From contig CM039466.1 of NCBI GenBank assembly GCA_022414725.1, forward strand, positions 19,438,925-19,502,924: a stretch of DNA of 64,000 nt, written 5' to 3'. This stretch comes from Microglena sp. YARC (taxonomy: Eukaryota > Chlorophyta > Chlorophyceae > Chlamydomonadales > Chlamydomonadaceae). Shown piece after piece: positions 54,601 through 63,902 of this stretch. The stretch's first letter is position 1, and every line of letters begins with the position of its first letter. The translations under genes were made by a program, and so were the position numbers. The notes beneath the pieces were generated by a model. It saw only the letters and a program-made list of their open reading frames with translations. It did no database searches and was not told the origin of the DNA.

Positions 54601-57011
54601 TGCACGCATGCACTAAATCAGTGCATGCATATGCAATGCATGAAAACAAATTCATGCAAATTAGTGCATGCATATGCAATCACTGCATGCATATATATCA
54701 GGGGACTACATATATCCTGGGCCTAAAACGACAAATGTAGTAAACTGGTATCTATTAGCCTAATCTGGCCTAATCAATGAAATTCTGTGTAGATGCGTGT
54801 AGATGGATAAAAAAATTCCACACATGCACCAGGAATCGTATTCGGTCTCCACAAACAAATTAGTGCATGCATATATTGTGCATGCAAATTAGTGCACGCA
54901 TATGCAATTACTGAATGCATATGCAAATTAGTGAGTGCGTATGCAAATTAGTGAATGCATATGCAATATCCCCCAGCACCACCATCACCATCACCACCAC
55001 GACATTGAGAACTCATTTCGCTGTGTATTTGTGATGAGTGTAGAACGTGAAGCACAAGATCGACAACCACTATCGCATCAACATGCTGATGGACAACCTG
55101 CCTCAGGGTACTACCAACCCCCCTCCCGCTTCTTGATCTTGATAGGGATCTTAAAATATAAAATGGTACTACATATAAAATATAAAATGTCATATAAAAT
55201 GGTACTACATATAAACATATATCCTGGGCCTAAAATGACAAAATGCAGTAACCTGGTATCTATCAGCTTAATCAATGAAATTCTGTGTGTGTACGTGTGT
55301 GTGTGTGTGTGTGTAGGTGAGGGGGGGTGGGTGTGGGGGGGGGGGTGAGGGTGCTGGTTTGTGTGTGTGTGTGTGTGTGTGTACACAGAATTTAATTGAT
55401 TAGGCTTATACATACCAGGGTACTGCATTTTGACATTTTTTTACATAGATAGATAAAACCAGGTAAATCGTATTTTGAATCATCTTTTAAACCACCTCTT
55501 ATCATCGAATCACGATTCGTTTTTTAGTGTTAAAACTGATGGGCACGTAGTTATGCGATTCTTACAAAAAAAAAGTATCATGGAATGTATTGTATTATAC
55601 AACTATTCGCAACACAAACTAGTTTGCAACTATTCAAACTAGTATGCAACTATTCAAACTAGTTTGCAACTATTCAAACTAGTATGCAACTATTCAAACT
55701 AGTATGCAACTATTCAAACTAGTTTGCAACTATTCAAACTAGTATGCAACTATTCAAACTAGTATGCAACTATTCAAACTAGTTTGCAACTATTCAAACT
55801 AGTATGCAACTATTCAAACTAGTATGCAACTATTCAAACTAGTATGAGCTATTCGCAACACAATGATTCCTCTGCGTAAACTACTTGGTGTGCAATCCAG
55901 AGGTGAAAATGATACGTTGTTACATTACATGACATCTATGATACGTTGTTACATTACATTACACATATGATACGGTGTTACATTACATTAAATAAAATTA
56001 TGTAACATTGCATTACATTATAGTATAGTGTATTACATTACATTACATTACATTGCATTACATCTATGATATGGTGTTACATTGCATTAAATTACATTAA
56101 ATTACATTGCATTGCATTACATTATAGTATAGTGTACTACATTACATTGCATTACATCTATGATACGGTGTTACATAATATTACATTAATTGACACGCAA
56201 TGCTCTGCACCCTAACGTGTAGCCCCCCTTGTCAAGAGCCATTACTTGATGTGCAAACCACCATCACCCGACAACAACCCACCACCCAGCAACACACACC
56301 CACCACCCAACAACACCAACACACCACCCAACAGCACCCACCCACCACCCAACAATAATCACCAAAAAAACAACAACACCCACCCAACATCCAACAAGAC
56401 TCACCCAACAACCAAAAACACCCACCCAACAACCAACAACACCCACCCAACAACCAACAACACCCACCAACCCAACAACACCCACCCAACATCCAACAAG
56501 ACACACCCAACAACCAACAACACCCACCCAACAACCAACAACACCCACACAACAACCAACAACACCCACACAACACCCACCCAACAACCAATGACACCCA
56601 CCCAAAACCCAACACCCACCCAACAACCAATGACACACACCTAACACCCAACACCCAACAACACCCACCCAACAACCAATGACACACACCTAACACCCAA
56701 CACCCAACAACACCCACCCAACAACCAACAACACCCACCCACCACCCAACAAAACCCACCCACCCAACAACACCCACTCCCCACCCAACCCCATCCACCA
56801 CCCAACAATACCCACTCCCACCCACCGCAGCCGCAGTTGCACCCAGGCCAGCCGTCTCCATGCCACCCTCAGCTGGCGTGTCGGCGCCAGCTAGCTTGCC
56901 AGCGTCAGCTGTTTTTTCCACGTTAGCTACGTCAGCGACGGCACCTTCCTGGGAGCCCGGATTTACGGTAGTCATATCCGTCCCTGCTGGCTTATCAAAG
57001 CAGTTACCCAT
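51667..57011 (-). CDS. Gene for a small protein with an N-terminal acylation signal (two-exon minimal model)
   Basis: Exon 1, 57011-56826, is exactly 62 codons and starts MGNCFDKPAGTDMTTVNPGS. MGNC is a strong N-myristoylation (Gly2) plus palmitoylation (Cys4) signal, so the product probably sits on a membrane face. It ends ...ATAAA, followed by donor GTGGGT. The last exon, 51858-51667, follows GTGATTGCAG, is 64 codons including the stop, and reads VGDAVAAGVTAGFSGDTEET... to FKIGPT. Both boundaries are phase 0; the joined product would be 125 residues, acidic, Ala/Thr/Gly-rich, with no further domain recognised. Between them lie tandem copies of the last exon (51859-52760) and a minisatellite. 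Middle copies could be alternative exons, but most carry stops or lack donors. Homology between the exon 1 tail and these copies suggests a common origin. Confidence 0.55.
51859..52760 (-). repeat. Tandemly duplicated exon units of the acylated-protein gene
   Basis: Units of ~195-205 bp starting (minus strand) near 52058, 52258, 52466 and 52761. Each has an intron end ...AAAAAACAAATC...GTGATTGCAG, then GTGGGTGGTGCCGTGGCTGC-like coding sequence: GGAVAAGVTAGVxGDKGEAK, GGAVAAGITAGVSGDTEEAK, GCAVAANMTTGVCEDKGEAK, AAGDVAAVKTTGVCGNKGEA. The unit at 52058 has TAA within it and the one at 52258 ends ...THF-stop. Variation is mainly at synonymous or conservative positions. Confidence 0.8.
52478..52902. 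repeat. 75-bp duplication and (GGTTT)n tract
   Basis: AACATACAACCAAGGTGGTT AAAGGTGGTTTGG... at 52478 and 52549, then exon-like sequence, then a GGTTT-rich tract at 52785-52870. Part of the gene's intron in the model above. Confidence 0.8.
52903..53108 (+). repeat. 35-bp tandem repeat, six copies
   Basis: CATACTCCTGCGAAGTAACA CACAAATGTTTGTCA, head to tail without spacers, starting near 52903, 52938, 52973, 53008, 53043 and 53078. Followed by inverted ACAAACATTTGT / TTTGTCAGAATAACG pieces to ~53260. Confidence 0.95.
53109..54080. other. Intronic sequence without recognised genes
   Basis: Contains a direct pair GGAACTC(T/A)GATTTT...GAGCTCCGGTA at ~53441 and ~53950, a T-rich block at 53490-53530, and the first unit (53275-53400) of the repeat described next. 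Confidence 0.4.
54081..54965 (+). repeat. ~105-bp tandem repeat and ATGCAT-rich tract
   Basis: Units CAATGAAATTCTGTGTAGAT GGATAAAATAATTCCACACA TGCACCAAGCACCGTATTCG GTCTCCACAAA...AGTGCATG at 54090, 54200, 54300, 54405 and 54775, with a diverged unit at 53275. Between them is a dense run of ATTAGTGCATGCATATGC palindromic words (54500-54680, 54860-54965). A partial inverted piece lies at 55382-55430. Confidence 0.85.
55280..55383 (+). repeat. TG / G-rich microsatellites
   Basis: (GT)n, a G-run block GAGGGGGGGTGGGTGTGGGG, then (GT)n again, flanked by inverted copies of GAAATTCTGTGTGTGTAC / GTACACAGAATTT. Confidence 0.9.
55606..55858 (+). repeat. 20-bp minisatellite with 60-bp higher-order period
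   Basis: Unit GCAACTATTCAAACTAGTxT, about 12 copies. The variable base gives the order TTT,TAT,TTT,TAT,TAT,TTT,TAT,TAT,TTT,TAT,TAT,TAT, so a three-unit (60-bp) block has been copied. Confidence 0.95.
55900..56200 (+). repeat. ACATT-rich tract
   Basis: Imperfect (TTACA)n with interspersed CATCTATGATACGGTGT (four times) and ATTATAGTATAGTGTA (twice). The pentamer is the reverse complement of the LINE tail at 48797. Confidence 0.85.
56262..56825 (+). repeat. CCAACAACA-type minisatellite in the intron
   Basis: ACCCACCCAACAACCAACAA C-type units of 21-42 bases, with insertions of CAATGACACACACCTAACAC. It begins right after the donor of exon 1. The 305-codon minus-strand frame reading exon 1 into this tract is a read-through of the intron. 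Confidence 0.9.
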
Positions 57012-57345
57012 TTGAAAAGCCGTGTAGGAAAGACTCGGCCCTGCGGTGCGAGAGAATAAATACATAAATAAATGCATAACTAAATGCATACATACAAACA
57101 TACATACACACATACATGCATAAATATATATAAATAAATAGTATGCCATATTACGAGGCTTGAGGTTGAGGGGCTAGCTTATCAAAGCAGTTACCCATTT
57201 GAAAAGCCGTGTAGGAAAGACTTGGTCCTGCGAAAAAGAATAAATAAATAAATAAATGCATAACTAAATGCATACATACATACATACATACATACATACA
57301 TGCATAAATATATATATATATATATATATATACAAATAAATAAAT
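57012..57345 (-). repeat. Duplicated 5' end of the acylated-protein gene, with ATAA/ACAT microsatellites
   Basis: 57176-57330 repeats 56990-57130: GCTTATCAAAGCAGTTACCC ATTTGAAAAGCCGTGTAGGA AAGACT, i.e. the first seven codons and the 5' leader, then (AAAT)n and (ACAT)n. The duplicate carries its own ATG, but the frame is not continued beyond the copied codons. Confidence 0.8.
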
Positions 57346-57367
57346 ATTACACCTTATTTTGAGGCTT

Positions 57368-57662
57368 GAGGTTGAGGGGGGCAGCTAGTTTGCTTGCTCT
57401 GTGGCCAACGACCAAGCGGTGCAACGGAGGAGACAAGGGTTTTCATTTTACGGTTGGGGATTCAGGTTGAAGGGCTGAATTTCAGGGTTTAGGGCTAGGG
57501 GTTAAGGGTTTAATGTTTAGGGCTGGGGTCAGGGTTCAGGGTTGGGGGAGTGGGAGTTCAGGGTTGAGGGCTGGAGGGTCAGGGTTACGGTGCGGTTACG
57601 GTGCGGTCGCGGTGCAGTTACGGTGCGGTTGCCGTGCGGTAACGGTGCGGTTGCGGTGCGGC
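57368..57662 (+). repeat. Dispersed block, degenerate TTTAGGG tract and TTACGGTGCGG repeat
   Basis: TGAGGTTGAGGGGGGCAGCT AGTTTGCTTGC (57368) matches 44132-44163. From 57485 to 57590 is a degenerate (TTTAGGG)n-like tract, and from 57594 an 11/12-bp repeat TTACGGTGCGG, about six to eight copies. Confidence 0.8.
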
Positions 57663-58125
57663 ACAAGATGATGCTCAGCAACTGGTTATAGTTTGAGCTG
57701 GGATGTTTTCCCCGCTAAATATAGCAATCGCTACTTTGACACCGTTTTGGCCCAAAGTATCGCTATAAACAAGTATTTAAAAAGTGTTTGTTTTGCTTTT
57801 TGACCTAAATGTCCTTCAAATGCTATATAAGCTATAAACACGCTGTCCCTTGAGGAGGCCTCATACCAAAGCTAATAAAAAACCACTTTCAGATATGAAA
57901 ACAATGATCCCATAATTCGAGAAGTGTCTTCAACAGAGGCTAGTAACGGCGGAGTAGGAATCTGCCTTTGATCGCACATTAACATTAAAGTTAAACTGCA
58001 TTGTCAAGGACATGCCATTGTTTGTCCAAGACAAGCCCGCTCCGCAACATCCGGAAGGTTTCTTCCAACAAAGCCATAAATAATAATGGCAATATTGCAG
58101 CAAGAAAGAAAGATTGCAGCAAGCA
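57663..58125. other. No gene recognised
   Basis: Unique-looking sequence with short frames only. Confidence 0.4.
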
Positions 58126-59155
58126 AGCATTATACACAGAAGGTACATACAGACAAATGATAGCACTCAACGTCCAAGCACAAATGGTAGCACGCAAGGT
58201 CACAGCACGCAAAGAAAACTACAGACAAGTGATAGCACGCAAGGTCACAGCACGCAAAGAAAACTACAGACAAGTGATACCACGCAAGGTCACAGCACGC
58301 AAAAAACCCTACAGACAAGTGATACCACGCAACATGATAGTACGCAATGGTACATACAGACAAGTGATAGCACGCAACATGATAGTACGCAACGGTACAT
58401 ACAGACAAGTCATAGCACACAACATGATAGTACGCAATGGTACATACAGACAAGTCATAGCACACAACATGATAGTACGCAATGGTACATACAGACAAGT
58501 CATAGCACACAACATGATAGTACGCAATGGTACATACAGACAAGTGATAGCACTCAACGTCAAAGCACAAGTGAGCATTCAACGTGATAACACGCAACGG
58601 TGCATACAGACAAGTGATAGCATTCAACGTGATAGCACGCAACGGTACATACAGACAAGTGATAGCATGCAACGTGATAGCACGCAACGGTGCATACATA
58701 CAAGTGATAGCACTCAACGTGAAAGCACAAGTGATGGCATTCAACGTGATAGCATGCAACGGTACCTACAGACAAGTGATAGCATGCAACATGATAGCAC
58801 GCAACGGTACATACAGACAAGTGATAGCATGGAACGTGATAGCACTCAACGGTACATACAGACAAGTGATAGCATTCAACGTGATAGCACGCAACGGTGC
58901 ATACATACAAGTGATAGCACTCAACGTGAAAGCACAAGTGATGGCATTCAACGTGATAGCATGCAACGGTACCTACAGACAAGTGATAGCATGCAACATG
59001 ATAGCACGCAACGGTACATACAGACAAGTGATAGCATGGAACGTGATAGCACTCAACGGTACATACAGACAAGTGATAGCATTCAACGTGATAGCACGCA
59101 ACGGTACATACAGACAAGTGATCGCATGCAACATGAGCTAGTTACATATACATTA
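58126..59155 (+). repeat. 45-bp minisatellite, ~21 units with a larger internal duplication
   Basis: Unit GATAGCACGCAACGGTACAT ACAGACAAGTGATAGCACTC AACGT. The ~270-bp stretch at 58620-58850 is repeated at 58870-59100, including the unusual AAAGCACAAGTGATGGCATT block. Because 45 is divisible by three, all three forward frames are open (one gives 385 codons); I read these as artefacts. Confidence 0.93.
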
Positions 59156-59347
59156 TAGCGGGCAGCTCCCTTTCCCCATGCGAGGGCCAAAACCGAAGGT
59201 AGCTAGTGCGGCTTATAGCTGACAAGACAGGCACTCAAATACAGCTGGCAGCTTTGGGCTTGCCCCAGTCACTGGGTAATGGAGCTGGTTGGAAGCTGTT
59301 AAAAGTAGGCAAAGTAGAAACAGTGCCTCTCTAACGCAACACCTAAG

Positions 59348-59545
59348 TAATGATAACGCCTGGAGGGGCGTGGTATTAAGAGAGCCCGTCTTACGGCGGT
59401 AGGGGACGGGCTGCTACTTTACCTGGACAAAGCTACCATGGCGGTTGACAGCTACTGCGAACACTAAAGCGCACACGTAGGGATTCGAACCCGGCACCTT
59501 CTTCGTTCAAGGAGCTCAACCATTGAGCCATTCGTCGAAACGAGG
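59348..59545 (-). mobile_element. tRNA-headed SINE, copy 1
   Basis: On the minus strand the head (59541-59472) has an A box TGGCTCAATGG and a perfect B box GGTTCGAATCC. The body (…CCATGGTAGCTTTGTCCAGG…) and the tail (CTCTTAATACCACGCCCCTC CAGGCGTTATCA) match the SINE at 63122-63324. The head differs from that copy, so different tRNA-like heads share one body. Confidence 0.8.
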
Positions 59546-59594
59546 ATTGCGAGTTGTGTAAGCTCATGGCAGTGGTAGGTATGGGCTCTGGTGG

Positions 59595-59752
59595 TGTTGA
59601 TGTGTGGGAGGGGAATCCGCATGCACTGGGATTGATGGTGTGTGGGAGGGGAATCCGCATGCACTGGGATTGATGGTGTGTGGGAGGGGAATCCGCATGC
59701 ACTGGGATTGATGGTGTGTGGGAGGGGAATCCGCATGCACCGGGATTGATTG
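59595..59752 (+). repeat. 38-bp tandem repeat, four copies
   Basis: GTGTGTGGGAGGGGAATCCG CATGCACTGGGATTGATG repeated head to tail. Confidence 0.95.
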
Positions 59753-60164
59753 TGTGTGTCCATGTGTTGTGTGGGGGCTAGGGGGTAGGTGTCTGTCCTG
59801 GGTTTGGTGACTGAGGGAATTGATGAAACGCAATGGGCATAGAGGCAAGTGATAACAGACAGATTAAGCATGCAGACAACTGAATGGACTCAACATCCAA
59901 GTCAAAAATATCATTAGTCTGCTGTTCGAGCCCTGGCCGGGCTCACACAATTTCAGACTTGCCGCCTTGAAAGAGGTAGAGAACTTCCCTCCGTGCTGTC
60001 GCACGGCAGTCCCAGCTCAGGCGCAGAGGGTCGACGAAACCAAATAAACCCAACATGGTAGCCATTCGCCAGTTTGTACACATGCATGCAAACGGGAGGG
60101 TTCCCTCAATCTCACGTCCTGTGGTAGCTCGTACTAATTTTCAAATTTTGATATCCTCAATGGT
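59753..60164. other. Possible further pol III-type element, no gene
   Basis: GTTCGAGCCCTGGCCGGGCT (59931) resembles a degenerate B box followed by hairpin-forming sequence and GTGCTGTCGCACGGCAGTCC. No A box found. Otherwise nothing recognised. Confidence 0.25.
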
Positions 60165-60915
60165 AAGGGTGGTCATTTAACACGCAAGTTACGTTCAGAC
60201 AAGGGATATCACGTAACTTGCATTGAGTGGAGTTTTGGCGGGCAATGGGCATGTGGACAATTGTTCACATAAAATAGGAGTGCAGACAATTGAATGAACT
60301 CGATTGAATGGTGGTCATTCATCACACACAAGTAACATTCAGACAGGCGATACATCACGCAATGTGCATTGAGGGGAGTTTTAAAACGCGACGGGCATGG
60401 GGACATTTGGTCACTAAAAATAGGCATGCAGACAGGTGAATATATTCAATTGAATGGTGGTCATTTATCACACACAAGTTACATTAAGACCGGTAACATA
60501 TCGTTCAACGTGCATTGAGTGGAGTTTTGGCGGGCAATGGGCATGTGGACAATAAGTCACACAATATAGGCATGCAGACAATTGAATGAACTCGATTGAA
60601 TGGTTGTCATGAATCACACACAAGTTACATTCAGACAGGCGATATCACACAACGCTCAATGAGGGGAGTTTTGGGCATGGGGACAATTGGTTACTTAATG
60701 TAGGCATGCAGACAAGTGAATGTATACGATTAAATGGTTGTCATGAATCGCACACAAGTAAAGTTCAGACAGGCGATATCACACGACGCTCATAGAGGGG
60801 AGTTTGGGCTCGCGACGGGCATGGGGACAATTGGTCACTCAAAATTGGCATGCAGACAGGTGAATGTACTCGATTACATGGTAATGGTGGCAACTGATCA
60901 TAATAACTACGGGCC
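60165..60915 (+). repeat. ~140-bp tandem array, five units
   Basis: Units start GGTGGTCAT or GGTTGTCATG near 60168, 60310, 60457, 60602 and 60735. Each contains CACACACAAGTTACATTCAG ACAGGCGATATCACACAACG, GAGGGGAGTTTT, GGGCATGGGGACAATTGGTC AC, AGGCATGCAGACA and TGAATG(T/A)ACTCGATTGAAT. The ACAGACAAGTGATAG words resemble the 45-bp minisatellite at 58.1-59.2 kb. Confidence 0.88.
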
Positions 60916-61010
60916 ATAACACGTGTGCAGGGTGGAAAACTCGGGACACGGACTGCTGTGTGTGTATCCCATGACTCTTGTACATGCAGAGTGTTGCTAT
61001 GTTAGGTATG

Positions 61011-61056
61011 TTGTTACAGTCCAGGGGTAGGCGAAATAGGCTACAGGGACTTCCCC
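61011..61056 (-). repeat. Dispersed motif R, copy 5 (inverted)
   Basis: Reverse complement reads GGGGAAGTCCCTGTAGCCTA TTTCGCCTACCCCTGGACTG TAACAA, the closest to a consensus of the five copies. Confidence 0.7.
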
Positions 61057-61307
61057 AATGCTATGTTAACTACGTTGCAGACAGTCAGACTATGTCACAC
61101 GTGCTGCAGACAGTCGTATGTTGCAGACAGTCGGACGCCTAGAAGGTGTAAAGGGTGAAACTTTTAAACCTAGTATCTGGGACCCCGTATGTTATGTAAG
61201 TATCATGACGTTACAAATCTTACGCATGCAAGTTGGGGTCGCCGCGGGACTGGCGAATATAGTATAAATTATAACGGGGGACGACGGAAACGACGTTTTC
61301 GCCGTTG

Positions 61308-62067
61308 ATGCTGTTTTCTGCGACCTACCACACATGCAATCGTGTTGGACAAGGTTACGTGGCTGGGGCCATGTGCAGAGAGCTAGAGGCTGAAAGAGAA
61401 AGTTTGCAGGACAGACTTCAGGGCGTAGCTCGAGTCAAGGCAAAGTTGATGGGGAAGTTTTGTTTGGCTGGGAGACTTTTTACACCGTCCGATTACCTGG
61501 TGGCATGCGATCGTGCGTTGGCCAGGGCGGGGGAAATATTCTTCCTGCCTGGCCTGGGCCGCGAACGCGGACGCTGGTGAGCAATTTCGACGGGTGGTAG
61601 TGGACAACTGCATTAGGGGCGGGAATGGAGGAAAGGCGAGAAAGCTTGGACCAAAGAAGGCGCCAAACTTTAAGGAGGGGCGGGTGGTTTCGGTCACAGT
61701 CATCAAAAACTCGCAACCCGTTTTTCTTCTGTTTTTTGTGTTTTTTCGCCCGTCATCAGCAGTCACTGCTAGAGACATGCAAGCGATTCTCGCGAAATTG
61801 TGGCATCTTCAAAGCATTCGAGGGCGGTGTGACTTCGGCAACCTGGATGGCTCCAAGGTCCAATTGGGTCGCAGGATTCAACAGTTAACAAACCTATGCA
61901 GATCAAGCCCACCCTTTTGCTCGAGTCAATTACACGCAAGTACAAGCATCAGCTGTATTTATTTCTTGCCTGACAAATGGCGCGTTCAACAGGCGGATGA
62001 GACGATTAATACCACGCTCAAGTTTTCCCCTCCGCCGTCGCGAGAGGCAAGTCAAGTCCTAACATAA
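61308..62067 (+). other. Hypothetical coding region
   Basis: Frame 61308-61580 (MLFSATYHTCNRVGQGYVAG, CRELEAERESLQDRLQGVAR; 90 codons) ends at a stop that overlaps a donor-like CTGGTGAGC (61574). Another frame runs from 61513 to 62067 and includes VVSVTVIKNSQPV and a Phe-rich stretch over a T-run that looks like an intron pyrimidine tract ending ...CATCAGCAG (61762). It may be an exon-intron-exon unit, but I could not find a continuous spliced frame. No domain recognised. Confidence 0.3.
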
Positions 62068-62447
62068 ATGATCAAACGCAAGTATTTCCAACGCTTCGAC
62101 TCAGGTCGCGATGCTACCGCCGAGGAGGGCGGGTAGTCTTCAAGCTGGGCCGAAGTAACCATGTTCAAGATCAAGTTCGAGCCGTCGGCACATGAAGTAA
62201 CAGCAGGCTGGCGCCCGACAGCAGAAGTCGTTTCATCCATGGTACCTACAACGGCGAATACTAGCAGGAAGCAAGTGTAAGGCGCAGTGTTCACCTTAAC
62301 TGTTGACCAAAATAGTTGCGCTGGCAGGTAGCTGGTAGCAGTGGTAGGAGGACCTTCACTTGGAGGCGGGAGATTCGATTTCAAACGAACGATGCAGAGG
62401 TGGTTGACAAGGACACTGGCAGGACAGGATGGAGCGGCGACGTTCAA
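62052..62447 (-). other. Hypothetical minus-strand frame
   Basis: 131 codons. From a good-context Met (…GGTACCATGGATG, 62241) it reads MDETTSAVGRQPAVTSCADG...RWKYLRLIIYVRT-stop (~63 codons). It resembles the beginning of a small protein or of a retroelement gag in general character, but no motif supports a name. Confidence 0.3.
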
Positions 62448-62799
62448 GGATAAGATATCAGCAATAATGGTCAGTCCAGGTCAGTCTCTGGATATTTTGA
62501 GGGTTTCACGTGTCAAACGCAGACTGGACCATCGCCTCTGCACACGGGGGACACGCGGACTGGACCTGGCTTCCGGAGATTGTCCCTTTGATAACGTTGG
62601 AAACGTTTGGCTCTGTTGGTTTTGAAGTCTGTTACCGGGTGTTACGCCTCAAAACGTAGATTTTGAAATCTCCTTAGACAACCCTCACCTGGTTGCAACC
62701 CGAACTTGGACTTGGTAACATGGCTTCAGCCATTGATTGAGGCTGCCTGCTGTCAGGCATTAAGGCAACATTCAAAGCATATATTGATTTAAAGGATTT

Positions 62800-63033
62800 T
62801 TGGCTGAGCCCCCTCTTCAAGGGGGCGGGAGCCCCCAGGGGCCAGGGCCTGTGAGGGCTGAGGGTTATCCATTTGTCACTGAGGGGGTTATCCCTCTGAT
62901 TTGTCCGTCCGACCGCGACAGCGGCCGCGACCGTCTGCGTCTGACCGAAATGAAGCCTGACACGTCAGCCAACGGTCTCGTAAATAACTCGCTTCCGTTG
63001 CCACCTGTCGCTGTTGCTCCGTCGCGAAGACCT
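62800..63033 (-). mobile_element. Dispersed repeat Y, copy 2
   Basis: Inverted relative to 2835-3050. It begins (plus strand) with TTTGGCTGAGCCCCCTCTTC and the G/C hairpin GCCCCC-TCTTCAA-GGGGGC, and passes through ATTTGTCCGTCCGACCG, AAGCCTGACACGTCAGC, TAACTCGC and CGTTGCCACC. Longer than copy 1 by small insertions (e.g. GGGTTATCC duplications). Confidence 0.65.
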
Positions 63034-63121
63034 CTCCGTCAAATGTTATATAACGTCGCTTGCGACGCTCCATAGAACTTGTCACCCTAGACTAGGAGGC
63101 AGTGAGGCGGTATCCTGTATC

Positions 63122-63324
63122 AGTACTGATAACGCCTGGTGGGGCGTGGTATTAAGGGAGCCCGTTATACGCGGGTGGGGAGCGGTCTCCTACCTCAACT
63201 GGACAAGCTACCATCGCGGTTGACGACGACCTGCAACGCCAAGAGCGACCGAAGGGGGAGTCGAACCCCCGACTGTTCGTTCCTTAGCATTCTGGACTAC
63301 CACTAGACCATTGTAATCGCTAAA
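63122..63324 (-). mobile_element. tRNA-headed SINE, copy 2, with target-site duplication
   Basis: Flanked by GAGGC(G/T)GTATCCTGTATC (63104-63121 and 63325-63342), an 18-bp duplication with one mismatch. The minus-strand head (63318-63246) has A box TGGTCTAGTGG, B box GGTTCGACTCC and a perfect 5-bp T-arm stem (GGGGG-TTCGACT-CCCCC). A ~120-bp body and the tail CTTAATACCACGCCCCACCA GGCGTTATCAGT are shared with 59348-59545. The acceptor stem and anticodon arm do not fold as a normal tRNA, so I do not call a tRNA gene. Confidence 0.88.
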
Positions 63325-63526
63325 GAGGCTGTATCCTGTATCCATAATCCACCACTAGTCGAATCATACAATCATAGGTTCTTTTTGTAGACCCGCCTCT
63401 GAAGACCTGGGGGGTCATCTGTCCAAGTTTGCAGGATAGCGCTGGAAGTCAAGATTGGCAAGCGGTCTGGCATGCCCTGACATTCCAGCGGGTGCCTACT
63501 TCGTATAAATCTATCTGCCGTTCGAT

Positions 63527-63591
63527 TCTAGACTACCCCATACACTCACTAGACATCTGGCGCTTGATGTTTAGTGAGTGTGTAGTCTAGA
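63527..63591. repeat. Long hairpin
   Basis: Arms TCTAGACTAC...CACTCACTAGACATC and GATGTTTAGTGAGTGTGTAG TCTAGA pair almost completely, with a five-base bulge and one mismatch, around loop TGGCGCTT. Confidence 0.9.
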
Positions 63592-63810
63592 ACAGACTAT
63601 CTGACTATTACACTTTCTTTCTAAATCCCCGTGGGCGCTGTTTTGTGTACGGGTTCCCACTTCCTGGGGTGAAAATCCTTTCAATAAAAAGTGGTAACCT
63701 GAGGCAAGAGCTCACGATCTTCATTTCATTGCACATCAAATGGTGGTATTCAAATAATGAAGAATCAAGATGATATCTTCATGGTTGGGCCAAGGTAGCC
63801 ATTGAACTGT

Positions 63811-63852
63811 GTCGAGGATTAATGGACGCCTGCGCCTCCGTTAATCCTCGAC
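63811..63852. repeat. Hairpin upstream of the right-end gene
   Basis: GTCGAGGATTAA (63811-63822) and TTAATCCTCGAC (63841-63852) are perfect complements around ~18 bases that can extend the stem (TGGACGC / GCCTCC). It lies ~50 bases before the ATG at 63903. Confidence 0.85.
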
Positions 63853-63902
63853 TCCTCGGATAAGTTGAGCAGTGCGCGAATTGTATTTGCACGGTATCGA
63901 CG

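Noticed and set aside
56232..57149. 305-codon minus-strand frame starting in the MGNC exon region and running into GVVGWVLLVVG repeats
   Set aside because: It reads through a good donor site into an intronic minisatellite and extends upstream past the natural ATG. The 62-codon exon ending at 56826 fits better.
58001..59158. 385-codon repeat-protein frame (TYRQVIA repeats)
   Set aside because: The 45-bp period keeps every forward frame open, and the minus strand is open as well. Nothing distinguishes a coding frame.
59472..59541. Functional tRNA gene on the minus strand
   Set aside because: The T stem is only three pairs and the anticodon loop would be eight bases; it is part of SINE copy 1.
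63246..63318. Functional tRNA gene on the minus strand
   Set aside because: A and B boxes and the T arm are good, but the acceptor stem and anticodon arm do not pair properly, and the sequence is the head of a SINE with target duplications.
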